From: Dictyocoela muelleri
Lineage: Eukaryota; Microsporidia
Assembly: GCA_016256075.1 (NCBI GenBank)
Contig: SDVU01000457.1
Location: 1 to 13,215 of the forward strand
Direction: 5' to 3'
DNA: 13,215 nucleotides
Shown: positions 1 through 7,353 of the stretch, one piece after another
Layout of the letters: each line of letters starts with the position of its first letter
How positions within the stretch are numbered: the first letter of the stretch is position 1
Made by a program: the position numbers and the translations under genes
Notes under the pieces: generated by a model
Seen by the model: only the letters and a program-made list of their open reading frames with translations
What the model was told of the DNA's origin: nothing
Databases searched by the model: none

Positions 1-252
1 TTCATAAAAGTTAAGCGTAAAAAACAACATTTGCGTAAAAAACGCTATCAAGAAAATTAGATATAAATTATATTAAGCGCGCACTTTCTAATATAACACG
101 ACTATCACCTCTTGTGTTCTTATTACGGGCATATTATACACAATAAAATGTATATTTGATTTATTTATTATAGATTTTACGTAAAATCAACCTTTTTTGA
201 ATGTCGTAAAAACCACCATCTACTGTATATATATATATATATATGAATTTTT
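1..252. other. AT-rich stretch without a recognisable gene
   Basis: I see no coding sequence here. The stretch holds a (TA)n run at 226-244, a perfect 16-bp palindrome at 173-188 (GATTTTAC/GTAAAATC), and several scattered copies of a short CGTAAAA motif near 15-48, 180 and 205. These are too short to assign to an element. Confidence 0.6.
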
Positions 253-440
253 AAAAATTTTCCGTAAAACGGAAATTTTTTTAACTGTTCATAAAAACTG
301 GTAAAAAATGATGCGATTATATGTGAAGATAACTCGCAATTTTGGTCTTATTTCTAATAAGAACCATAAATTATATCTTACGGATGACGATTTATTAAAA
401 GATGGGAGGAGGTACTAACTCAGGTGATTATTTAGCCTAG
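253..440. repeat. Left terminal repeat arm of the first Merlin-like element
   Basis: The core at 375-425 (ATCTTACGGATGA followed by a purine-rich GGGAGGAGG and ACTAACTC) recurs in the same orientation at 1685-1732 and inverted at 1416-1470. Similarity to those copies extends outward through the GATTATAT..TGAA block near 315-330. The outer edge starts with a hairpin, TTTCCGT/ACGGAAA, at 259-275. Because this arm and the inverted copy at 1416-1552 bracket a Merlin transposase remnant, I read it as that element's long terminal repeat. The exact outer boundary and any target duplication could not be fixed. Confidence 0.5.
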
Positions 441-479
441 TAGATAAATTATATTTTTTACGCCTATGTAAAAACGTCT

Positions 480-1409
480 TAATAAAGCAAATGAACATGA
501 ATTCTTTAGTTATATAATGGATAACAACAACATTGTGACAATGTTGCAGTTTTTGGAGATATTCCTGGAAAATAAATAGAGTGGGTTGTATAACACCTTC
601 ATGGCTAGAAAAAGTAACACTTTATATAACATTAGAAGTCCTCAAAATGTAAGCAGTTAGTAAGTTCATTCAATGATTGTTGTTTGAGATGAACCAAGAT
701 TTCACTTTTAGTTTTCTTAAGTTTCCCTTTTATTTTTATAATAAGAACAACTTTAAGGCGAGATATGTGATAAAATTGTGGTATAAGAAAAGGAATGTAT
801 ACGGGATATTTTCATTAATTCGAACCAGAATTTCCGTATAAGTTTTAGCTAATAGGAAGCAATGGAAGGAATCTCAAAAGAACTTCAAATTGATATGAAA
901 TTTTAGGCTAGAAGAAAACATAGATTTATTGATATAGGAAAAGCTGTTTTAATTTCTTGTAGGGTAGAATTTAAGACCATGTACTGATATTGTGAGGTAT
1001 TAAAAAAAGACATCGCATAATTAAAACCAATTATAAAGTCTCAAATTGAGCCAAATAATATGTGGTTTGAGGTAAATGAAGAACATAATAAATTGGAAAA
1101 CCCCTACAAGATAGTGTATGCTACAAACATTATTATGTAGATCCCGAGACTAAAGACAATACCCAGGCTATTTGAATCTAGTTGCTTCATTTGAAAAAAA
1201 TAAAAATTTTTTCATATGGAATAAGTTTCACAACACTTTTAGATAATTTGAACATATTTATCCTCTTCAAGAATCATAAGGACGTGGAATTTTCTAGATT
1301 TCATGATGATATTAAAGAAATAAATGCTAGGTTATTAAAACATTTTTTAAAGGTTAAGGTTCGAGAAACTATGTTTTTTTTTAAAAATATTTTTTCATCA
1401 ATAAATTAA
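480..1409 (+). pseudogene. Decayed Merlin (ISXO2/IS1016-like) transposase
   Basis: This is a remnant of a DDE transposase that would cut and paste a Merlin DNA transposon. From 886 to 1110 one frame reads QIDMKF, then ARRKH, CRVEFKT, PIIKSQIEPNN and NKLENPYK. These match the family's order: first catalytic Asp, RRK motif, glycine/valine strand (gVE..), and the L..II...I.p.S block. The frame is cut by TAG at 904, TGA at 985 and TAA at 1018. At 1128-1172 a shifted frame gives HYYVDPETKDNTQAI, the very characteristic YVDP-T..hTq.IE block that precedes the third acidic residue. At 1182-1409 another shifted frame gives a C-terminal tail (LKKIKIFSYGI onward). The N-terminal zinc ribbon (480-880) is not clearly readable. 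The second catalytic Asp region is degraded. It is clearly dead, and older than the two other Merlin copies in the window. Confidence 0.72.
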
Positions 1410-1415
1410 ATAGTC

Positions 1416-1735
1416 ACTCGAGTTCGCTACCTCTCTCTTTTTTAGAAATTAGTCATCCGTAAGATGAATTAAATGTTTTTTTATTTTAAATAAGCGCCAA
1501 ATCGATAGTATTTTTCAGATATAATCTTAATAATTTTCTATCCATTATATTCACAAGTTTTAAAAAATTATAGCTTTACGGAAATTTTATAAACTCCACA
1601 TATAGACGATAAAAAGATATTAAGATTATATCTGAAAAATAGTAGCGATTTAGCGCTTTCTTCAAATTATAAACATTTAATTACATCTTACGGATGAAGA
1701 TTTCCTAAAAAAAGAGAGAGGAACTAACCCGTAGG
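1416..1735. repeat. Large palindrome: right Merlin-type terminal arm head-to-head with a third copy
   Basis: The left arm (1422-1552) and right arm (about 1600-1735) are inverted copies of each other around a centre near 1577. They share CTCTCTCTTTTTT, CATCCGTAAGAT, TTAAATGTTT, GCGCCAAATCG and the 24-base block TTTTTCAGATATAATCTTAATA..T. The left arm is the inward-facing mate of the 253-440 arm across the transposase remnant. The right arm repeats 253-440 in direct orientation, including the GGAACTAAC..GTAG continuation. Either a second element (or MITE) sat next to the first, or the palindrome is a MITE built from the element's ends. Confidence 0.65.
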
Positions 1736-1845
1736 AGATCCGAATTTTATTACTACAACAAGTTATACGGATATTCATGATAATTTAAAATTTAACATCT
1801 GTTTCGATATTGAATATTAACAATGAACAGTTTGTAATATTTAAT
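1736..1845. other. AT-rich spacer, nothing recognised
   Basis: I found no motif, repeat or coding signal I could support between the palindrome ending near 1735 and the next hairpin. Confidence 0.5.
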
Positions 1846-2069
1846 GAAATTTTCTGATTTAGTCTAGCCGAAATTTCTGCATGTAGGAGATGATGTAAAA
1901 AAATAAGTATACATTTAGAAAGCACAAATAAAAGTAGACTGTATTTCATATTTAAACATATTGAATATAAAATACAGCCTACTTTTTTATGTTCTTTCCA
2001 AATGTATAAGTATTTCTTTACAATTCTCCTCATGCAAAAATTTATGCTAGAAAAAATCAGAAAAATTAC
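1846..2069. mobile_element. Palindromic MITE-like hairpin element
   Basis: This is a long inverted repeat centred near 1957, with arms of roughly 100 bases. The inner arms (1879-1945 and 1970-2035) share GCATG, GGAG, ATAAGTATACATTT, GAAAG and the AGTAGRCTGTATTT block. The outer parts share CTAGC, AAATTT and TTTTCTGATTT. The open reading frame across it on the minus strand is only a shadow of this palindrome. It carries no transposase, so if it moved it did so non-autonomously. I saw no target duplication that would name its family. Confidence 0.65.
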
Positions 2070-2502
2070 TATTTCTCTATGTATATAAATCAATTTATAT
2101 AAAAATTATGTCTGATGATGGTACTTTTGGGTCGACTCCTTATATTTTTTTGCCAAAACTTTATTATTTTTAATGAATTTTTTTTCATTTTAATCCATTA
2201 TATCATAATCTGATCTTTCAGCCTGATCCCAAAAATTTGAGTTCGTATTTTGTAAAAAAGGCGAAAAAACATTGTATAGAATTAAAAAATCTTACCGCTT
2301 TATGTTACATCCCCTAAACGTCATTTTATTCAATAGAAACAAAGATATGATTTAATAAAATAAATAACTTTTTAATTCTATAACTATGTTCTATAATATA
2401 ATCATTTAATAATAATATTTTTTGTATTTAATCGGTTTTTATTAAATAAATTGTTATTTCTATGTTTTTAATTTAAAAAAATGCTTAAGAATATAAAAAA
2501 TT
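2070..2502. other. AT-rich stretch, no gene recognised
   Basis: Nothing here can be assigned. The stretch lies just upstream of the readable MULE catalytic core on the same strand, so it may contain eroded N-terminal MULE sequence. No zinc-finger or other motif could be made out to support that. Confidence 0.4.
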
Positions 2503-2775
2503 TTGAGACTGAAACTTTTGCATTTTCTGATTTCTCGGCCTCCGGGTGAAAGATCCGACAACTCTTTTAGGTCTGCTTTTATGGTTTTTTACAAACCTTG
2601 ATTGTATATAGTCAAATTTTTAAGATTTTAACTTATAGTATATTTATTAATGACAGGAAAGATATTAGATTTTTTTAAAGCCATTCAAGAGGTTAAAAAT
2701 ATTTTTAAAATGAAACTTGAATATATGATATGCGATTTTAAAACTGCCTTAATGGGTACAAGTATAAAAAGATTT
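2503..2775 (+). pseudogene. MULE (Mutator-like) transposase remnant, catalytic core part 1
   Basis: This encodes the start of a MULE_transposase-type catalytic domain, a DDE-like fold used by Mutator-like elements. One frame reads through SDNSFRSAFMVFY (the family's DGTF..aP..F.Q block, with the first catalytic Asp codon at 2557), then LIVYLLMTGKILDFFKAI (the vyaLl.gK....Y..l block), and MICDFKTAL (the i..DFE.A block, second Asp codon at 2734). The frame is interrupted by TGA at 2599 and TAA at 2629. The stretch from the ATG at 2650 is open until it runs into an inserted MITE at 2776. The family's usual Glu after the second Asp-Phe is Lys here. The residue order and spacing match well, so I am fairly confident of the family. 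Whether it was an autonomous transposon or a domesticated host copy cannot be told. Confidence 0.68.
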
Positions 2776-2918
2776 GGATCTAGTCCAAAATTTTCCCCCA
2801 GAGCGACCTAGTCCAAAATTCCCCCCCCCCGATTCTAAAAATATAAGTAAAATATTATTAACTCTTTAGAAGCTAGTCCAAAATTTCCCCCCCGGGGGGA
2901 AAATTTTGGACTAGCTCC
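2776..2918. mobile_element. 143-bp MITE, Merlin-like, with exact 8-bp target duplication
   Basis: The element begins GGATCTAGTCCAAAATTTTC and ends with the inverse of GGAGCTAGTCCAAAATTTTC. It is flanked by identical 8-bp copies of AAAGATTT at 2768-2775 and 2919-2926. The TAGTCCAAAATT motif occurs three times direct (near 2780, 2809 and 2875) and once inverted (near 2904). The 2871-2916 segment is itself a near-perfect palindrome centred on C7/G6. A 10-base C tract lies at 2821-2830. An 8-bp duplication and ends starting GG are typical of Merlin, so mobilisation by a Merlin transposase is my inference. Its insertion splits a MULE reading frame. Confidence 0.82.
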
Positions 2919-2926
2919 AAAGATTT

Positions 2927-3095
2927 AGCTATACTAAGACGCACGTTTGTATTTGTCATCTCACCCAATCTCTATATAGAAAACGCAGGATAAACATTGA
3001 TAGTCGCTTATAATGAATCACCTTGTTTTTAAAAGCATTAAAATATCTAATTCTTTTATCTTTCGTACTTGAGAAAAGATTCTACTATTATATAG
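2927..3095 (+). pseudogene. MULE transposase remnant, part 2 (downstream of the MITE)
   Basis: Directly after the second target-duplication copy the MULE frame resumes, in the same phase as it left off at 2775. It reads SYTKTHVCICHLTQSLYRK, matching the family's v..C.FHl.QslyRk block with Cys codon 2954 and His codon 2957. TAA and TGA follow at 3011-3016. Beyond them a weaker, family-like helical stretch (FLKALKYL, VLEKRFYYY) runs to about 3095, where the foldback element begins. The agreement of motif, phase and target duplication is strong evidence that both parts were once one gene. Confidence 0.65.
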
Positions 3096-3099
3096 TATT

Positions 3100-3142
3100 A
3101 TGTCGCGCGCCCATCGCGCGACATGCGCCCAGTGCGCGACAT
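3100..3142. repeat. GC-rich 18-bp tandem repeat, left end of foldback element
   Basis: Two and a third copies of an 18-bp unit of the type GCGCCCAKYGCGCGACAT are present. The block is strikingly GC-rich and CpG-rich in an otherwise very AT-rich window. The same block occurs inverted at 3939-3981 with 41 of 43 bases identical, so these look like the element's termini. Confidence 0.75.
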
Positions 3143-3162
3143 TTTTAATAAATAATTAAAAA

Positions 3163-3234
3163 TGGCTTTTGTGGGAGTTGAACCCTGGTAAGTGTAACCA
3201 CAGTAATAATTATGTTACACTGAACCAGAAGACC
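3163..3234 (-). other. tRNA-like pol III unit, left copy (tRNA-derived)
   Basis: Read on the minus strand, this 72-base unit has an A-box match, TGGTTCAGTG, at tRNA positions 8-17, and a B-box match, GGTTCAACTCC, at the T arm with a GGG/CCC stem. It also has a partial acceptor stem (GGTCTTC with AAAAGCC), discriminator A, and a T5 terminator one base later. D and anticodon arms do not fold canonically; instead GTGTAAC pairs perfectly with GTTACAC around a 16-base loop. So I call it tRNA-derived, SINE-head-like, and not a working tRNA. The D arm resembles tRNA-Gly types, but no anticodon can be assigned. Confidence 0.55.
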
Positions 3235-3846
3235 AAGAATGTTAAAAAATAAACAATATAATATTTTTTTTTATTAATAAATAAATTTTAAAACTACAAT
3301 TAAGAATAAATACTTTATTTTGTATACTTGATAGAAACTATACGTAAATATTGCCGAAAAAAAATCTATTGTTACATTTTTAGACTTTTTACTCGACTTT
3401 CATAAACAATTTTTAGTACTCCTACGGTTTATTGACTTAGAAAAAAAGAGCTTAGAGAAATTTATAAACAATATATGCAATTTTTTTGCTGATTATAAGT
3501 CTTGGAACATTTTTTATGAATTAAAATTCCTTACTAAATTTAGTAATTCCCATGGCTAATTATAATATATACTTAAATTTATAAAAATAAAAAAAAAAAT
3601 TCTCGGGATTTATAATTAGCAAAAAACTTTATAGATCTTTAGTGTTTATACTTTTTCTTAAGTTTTTTTTAGTCTCTCTAAACCGTTGGAGTACAAAATT
3701 TTTACTATATTAGTCAATATTTTTCTCTTATATTACCATAATATTTGTACTTAATTATAATTTGTTTAATTTTTAGACTAAATAGCACATAAAATTTATT
3801 TATTAATAAAAAAAAATATTTATATTGTTTATTTTTTAACATTATT

Positions 3847-3918
3847 GGTCTTCTGGTTCAGTGGTACATAATTATTACTATGGCTACACTTACCAGGGTT
3901 TAACTCCCACAAAGGCTA
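3847..3918 (+). other. tRNA-like pol III unit, right copy (tRNA-derived)
   Basis: This is the mate of the left unit and also 72 bases long. It has the A-box TGGTTCAGTGG at 3854-3864, the B-box GGTTTAACTCC at the T arm, acceptor-like GGTCTTC/AAAGGCT, discriminator A at 3918, and TTTTT at 3919-3923 as a pol III terminator. The A box is closer to consensus than in the left copy, while the B box has T for C in the TTC. The perfect internal 7-bp stem of the left copy is weakened here. Transcription would run outward, away from the left unit. Confidence 0.55.
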
Positions 3919-3938
3919 TTTTTAATTATTTATTAAAA

Positions 3939-3981
3939 ATGTCGCGCACTGGGCGCATGTCGCGCGCTGGGCGCTCGACAT
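3939..3981. repeat. GC-rich 18-bp tandem repeat, right end of foldback element
   Basis: This is the inverted copy of the 3100-3142 block: units of ATGTCGCGCRCTGGGCGC repeated, followed by a shorter TCGACAT end. It sits 20 bases beyond the tRNA-like unit's T5 run, as its mate does on the left. Confidence 0.75.
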
Positions 3982-3984
3982 ATT

Positions 3985-4075
3985 TTAATAAAGAATGGGT
4001 GAGTTATTACGCCCAAGTAGACTTTTCCAATACCTAAAAATATTTTTAAAGCTATTGAGGTGCTCGTCAACCGGC
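3985..4075 (+). pseudogene. Possible MULE transposase C-terminal remnant
   Basis: A short stretch reads KEWVSYYAQVDFSNT. A shifted frame then gives NIFKAIEVLVNRLVNKI. These resemble the MULE block around the third acidic residue (W..y......TNN..E..h..LN.l). The position, immediately after the foldback element and on the same strand as the MULE core, supports it. The match is weak and needs a frame change, so confidence is low. The open frames on the minus strand across 3933-4215 show no family features. Confidence 0.3.
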
Positions 4076-4342
4076 TTGTTAATAAAATATAATTTAAAAT
4101 AAAGTATTTTGTAAAAGGTTTTATTGACTGTTTCTTGATCTCTCGCCTTGTTTTCACTCCGTGCATTAGTGTTAAATACATTCATATTTATACTTTTTCC
4201 ACCAATTTTTGACATGTGTCATTTTTAATCATTTCGCTTTTTGTTCTAGATTCCCTTCTTTTATGCTTGCGTTTTTTGATGTGATTATATGACAGCACAT
4301 CCTCCCCTATCTCGCTCGGTCGACAATTTTTTATCGGTACTT
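4076..4342. other. Stretch without recognised content
   Basis: I see no motif here. Open frames on either strand are low-complexity or shadows. It could hold the 3' part of the neighbouring Ty3-type fossil or the MULE tail, but nothing in it shows that. Confidence 0.4.
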
Positions 4343-5150
4343 TTAATTTTTTATAAAATGCGTCAACATTAAATTATTTCCATTTTTTGACTTATCAATT
4401 ACCTTAAAAGGCCTATTCCATTTAGGGGTTACCTTGTCCTGAGAATTTTTTTTACATATACCTTTTCTCCGCAATTGAATTCCACCGGTATCATTAAAAC
4501 TCTTAGAAAATCTCGGTATTTTATCATTTCGTTTCTTTGCCCTATTGATTATTCCGTTATTATTTATTTTCATTTCCAAATTTAAATTTTTTTAAAAATA
4601 GCTTAGCTAAAATATATTTCGTATGGCGCGTAATTTGTATTTACTGTTATATTTAGTTTTATCCATATATTTTTTATTATATCGTTTCCCGTAGATCATC
4701 TAGAAATTATTAACACAGTTATAATTTCTTTATTTATTCTTTCTATGACTCCGTTACTTGTTGGATGATGATGTTAGGTGTAATTTTGTATTTATCAAGA
4801 AGTTTTTTAAAGTTTATGCTCGTAAAGTGTTTCCCGTTATCAGTTCAGCAGATTTTTGGATTCGGGTATTTTTCAAGCCATATTCTATTTAATTCATTAC
4901 ATACAGTTTCTGAGTTGATTTCAAATATCAGGGAGACTTCGATGTATCTCGAAAAAATATCAACAGCGATCAATATATAAAAATAATTTTCAATATCTGA
5001 GTTCTTAAAAAGCAATGTCTTTATTGGGCCCTTTAAATCTATTGACACCGTTTCATTAATGTCTTTTGTAGTATTGTCACGGATAAGTATTCCATAATTG
5101 GTTGCATTTTCCTTTTAAATGTTACATACGTTGCATTATTTACATATCTT
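4343..5150 (-). mobile_element. Ty3/gypsy-type retroelement fossil: integrase region
   Basis: This is a broken fragment of an LTR retroelement of the Ty3/gypsy (Metaviridae) kind, covering the end of pol. Seen on the minus strand are the start of the integrase core with a SIDLKGP-type strand and a DIFSRYIEV block (near 4940-5045), a DNG-type block (near 4850), and further downstream a GPY/F-like module (PKWNRPFKVI, near 4400). The parts lie in the expected order for an integrase. It carries several breaks. No reverse transcriptase, gag or LTR could be recognised, and the upstream side abuts a MITE cluster at 5161. It is a fossil of moderate to old age, judging from its decay. Confidence 0.72.
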
Positions 5151-5160
5151 GGTTAATAAT

Positions 5161-5430
5161 TCGGCACTGAGTACCCCAAATGACCCATAATTAGACTCCC
5201 AAAAGGCAATCAAGATTTGATAAAAAACATGGTTTTGAAATGATATCGATAGCATATTTGCGGAAATCGAGTCTTTAAATTATAAACTTATTAATATTTC
5301 TATTTTAGGAAAAGACATTTTAATAAAAAAATATATTACTTCTATAAACTAAATTTCTACATTCTCACAACAATATTTTTCAAAAACAATTTTTGATCAT
5401 TTTTTGATTGCCCTATTTGTGTCAATGATG
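5161..5430. mobile_element. Inverted-repeat MITE, copy 1
   Basis: The left arm starts CGGCACTGAGTACCCCAAAT and continues ATAATTAGACTC, GGCAATCAAG and GGTTTTGAAATGAT. The right arm, ending near 5425, carries the inverted counterparts (TTTTTGATTGCCCTATTTGT). The extreme left end matches, inverted, the extreme right end of copy 2 at 5944-5965 (GGTACTGAGTCCTCCAAATG). The outer 18 bases expected at the right end of this copy are absent. No gene lies inside. Confidence 0.6.
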
Positions 5431-5670
5431 ATAAATAAAAATAAAAAATCAATAGAATACCACTTAAAAGGTTATCTCTTAACAGATTTTTTAGACCTTA
5501 AATATTCAAATGGTTATCATATCTTTGTAGAAATAATTTTTAGCGTTTTTTGTTAATATTAATATCATAATTTCATTACGTATCATTTTAATTATTATTT
5601 TATATGCTTTTACATGATTATAAAAATTAAAAATAGTTTTGTCGACAAAACTATTTTTACCTTAACGGAC
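5431..5670. other. AT-rich spacer between two MITE copies, with a perfect palindrome
   Basis: I found no gene. The notable item is a perfect 32-bp palindrome at 5628-5659 centred on GTCGAC: TAAAAATAGTTTTGTC and its inverse. The spacer sits between two related MITE copies that both lack their inner-facing terminal bases. Confidence 0.55.
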
Positions 5671-5965
5671 CTATAATTAGACCCTAAGAATATAATCGGA
5701 AAAATATAAAAAAATATGTTTATGAATGATCACGACGTGATATTAGCAGAAATATAGTCTTTAAATTTTTTTGTTCATAAAAAAGAAATATACGCTTAAA
5801 AAAATCTTCGATTTTTCGTCGTTTATATTTCTTTTTAATAATGAAAAAATTTAAAGACTATATTTCTGCTAATATCACGTCGTGATCATTCAAAAACATA
5901 TTTTTTATCATTTTTCGATTATCTTTTTTGCGTCTAATTATATGTCATTTGGAGGACTCAGTACC
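5671..5965. mobile_element. Inverted-repeat MITE, copy 2, strongly self-complementary
   Basis: Arms at 5671-5790 and about 5815-5943 are inverted copies. The inner 45 bases on each side, including GATCACGACGTGATATTAGC and AGAAATATAGTCTTTAAATT, are essentially perfect. The transcript would fold into a long hairpin with a short loop near 5807. The right end carries the extra terminal ATTTGGAGGACTCAGTACC, whose mate is found only at the start of copy 1. It is non-coding, and its family is unknown. Confidence 0.7.
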
Positions 5966-6239
5966 GTACTTTACATATTGTAAAAAATCATGATAAACAT
6001 ATATATACGATTAGATTTGTTCAGTCTCGGTGGGCCGAATTTTTACTAAGCCGAAACATTTTAAATTTTTGACACCTCCAAAAAATATTCAAAAATAAAA
6101 ATATAAAAATTAAATATTTAATTTAATGACATTTTTTAATGTAATAATTAATAGATATTAAAGATTCCGGATCTATCCAAAAATAACACACCCGTGGCTA
6201 TCTATCCTAAAATTCTACCTCCGTTAAAAAAATATAATA
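5966..6239. other. AT-rich stretch, nothing recognised
   Basis: There is no supported feature between the MITE cluster and the second Merlin. A short GC-richer patch near 6020-6040 and another near 6165-6215 showed no readable motif on either strand. Confidence 0.45.
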
Positions 6240-6247
6240 AAAAAATA

Positions 6248-7345
6248 GGCACTCACTATCCATAGGGGGGCAGTAGCTCTTCTGTATGAAGACCTACTGC
6301 CCCCTCCCTAAAAATAGAAAATAATAATTATAGAAAAAAATAAAATTAATATTTAATGCGTTTAATAAAGTATTAAAACGATCTTTTAAATGTAAGACGC
6401 CAAGCAAATAGATCTAAGTGTTTTTGGATACACATTCTATTTATTCTGAAATCACTATGTATCTTTTTTTGGCTAAATTCTATAATCCTTCAATCATTTG
6501 AGTATTTTTTTTGTTATCGGGTTAACAAATGTATATTTATGATTAGCTGTATAGCGATAATACCCCTTTTGTCGAGTCCAATAATTGACTTCCACATATC
6601 TGAAACAAAATTCCCACCTAGTTCAATATTTAGTGAAATTAAACGTTGTAACGTTGCTTTTGTTCGATAAGTTACAACATTGAAAAAGCATCTATTGGTT
6701 TTTACCTCAACACCCACGAATACCCATAGAGGCTTTTTATACTTACCTTTATTATATTTTCTTCTGTTAAATATAGATTATCTATTTGAACCTCAGTATT
6801 AGGTCCGCCTATTTTAGTTTTATTCATTATATAATCTCTTATCATAACCACTTATAACCCTTTTTTATAATAGTAATATGTATTAGAGCTCATTCGTAAT
6901 TCATGTATTGATTTTTGTGGGCCTATATCATCATGAAAGAGTAGATATACAAATTTTATAAATTTCAAAAAATCAATACGGCACGATGAAAAATAACTTT
7001 GATCATATATTGACCTTTTGGCGCCACAGATTTTTTGCAATACCGAGCAAACCCACTACTGCAATTTTTCTTTTTATTTAAACTCTTTTTTTTTCGGCAT
7101 TTGGGGCACTTTATAAAAATGAGTATCAAGCCCCACTCTTGCAGTAATTTCAGCATCCGGTCTTTTTTATGCAATATATTATTAATTTAGTATATCTCAT
7201 GTTGTCAATATCTTTTTTTGGTCTGCCAATAGGGGTTCTAAATAAAAAAATAAATTATTTGGCGACAAAACTATTTTTTTATTTTTTAGAGGCCAGTAGC
7301 TCTTCATACATAAGAGCTACTGTTCCCCTATGGATAGTTAGTGCC
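6248..7345 (-). mobile_element. Merlin DNA transposon with both ends and target duplication
   Basis: The element is 1098 bp. The left end (GGCACTCACTATCCATAGGG, 6248 on) and the right end (inverse of GGCACTAACTATCCATAGGG) form terminal inverted repeats of about 57 bases with about seven mismatches. Both sides are flanked by the identical 8-mer AAAAAATA at 6240-6247 and 7346-7353. That length and the GGCACT start fit the Merlin superfamily. Each terminal repeat contains an internal hairpin: 6271-6299, and 7294-7322, which is a perfect 11-bp stem (CAGTAGCTCTT) with a 7-base loop. The internal gene on the minus strand is a decayed Merlin transposase. Confidence 0.88.
6340..7174 (-). pseudogene. 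Decayed Merlin transposase of the 6248-7345 element
   Basis: The N-terminal part (7174-6965) reads MLKLLQEWGL then KCPKCRKKKSL, the family's zinc-ribbon start. After a frame change, CGAKRSIYDQSYF and a helical segment follow (6852-7040). Next comes GGPNTEVQID, carrying the first catalytic Asp (near 6800). A further frame (6514-6717) reads VGVEVKTNRCFFNVV and VSDMWKSI, with the second Asp. Then YTFVNP and TQMIEGL give the third acidic residue (near 6500). The tail LKDRFNTLLNALN ends near 6360. The Trp expected after IEGL is replaced by a TAG. The gene needs several frame changes and is dead, but all catalytic motifs remain visible. Confidence 0.78.
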
Positions 7346-7353
7346 AAAAAATA

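Larger units (their letters stand above)
3100..3981. mobile_element. 882-bp foldback element carrying two tRNA-like units
   Basis: The two halves are inverted copies of each other around a centre near 3540. Similarity is highest at the ends: the terminal 43 bases at 3100-3142 and 3939-3981 differ at two positions. It stays clear through the tRNA-like units and the AT-rich blocks at 3240-3300 and 3775-3840. It fades toward the middle, where CTACGGTTTA..GACT at about 3421-3441 pairs with AGTCTCTCTAAACCGTTGGAG at about 3672-3692. There is no transposase. I saw no convincing target duplication. It lies just after the MULE core and may have inserted into it. It could also be two adjacent inverted copies of a SINE-like unit. 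Confidence 0.68.

Noticed and set aside
1785-2093. Open frame of about 100 codons on the minus strand
   Set aside because: It lies across the hairpin MITE at 1846-2069, has low-complexity composition and resembles no family.
2821-2895. Telomere-like or G-quadruplex array from the C tracts
   Set aside because: The C tracts belong to the arms of the 143-bp MITE, and there is no repeated telomeric unit.
3163-3918. Two genuine tRNA genes
   Set aside because: Acceptor stems have mismatches, the T stem pairs over only three positions, and no canonical D or anticodon arm forms, so no anticodon can be assigned. tRNA-derived is the most I can support.
3100-3981. A pair of LTRs
   Set aside because: The copies are inverted, not direct, and enclose no coding sequence.
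3933-4215. Two overlapping minus-strand open frames
   Set aside because: They overlap each other in different frames, one runs into the GC-rich terminal repeat, and neither has family features.
4765-4980. Plus-strand open frame of about 70 codons
   Set aside because: It is antisense to the Ty3-type integrase remnant and is explained by it.
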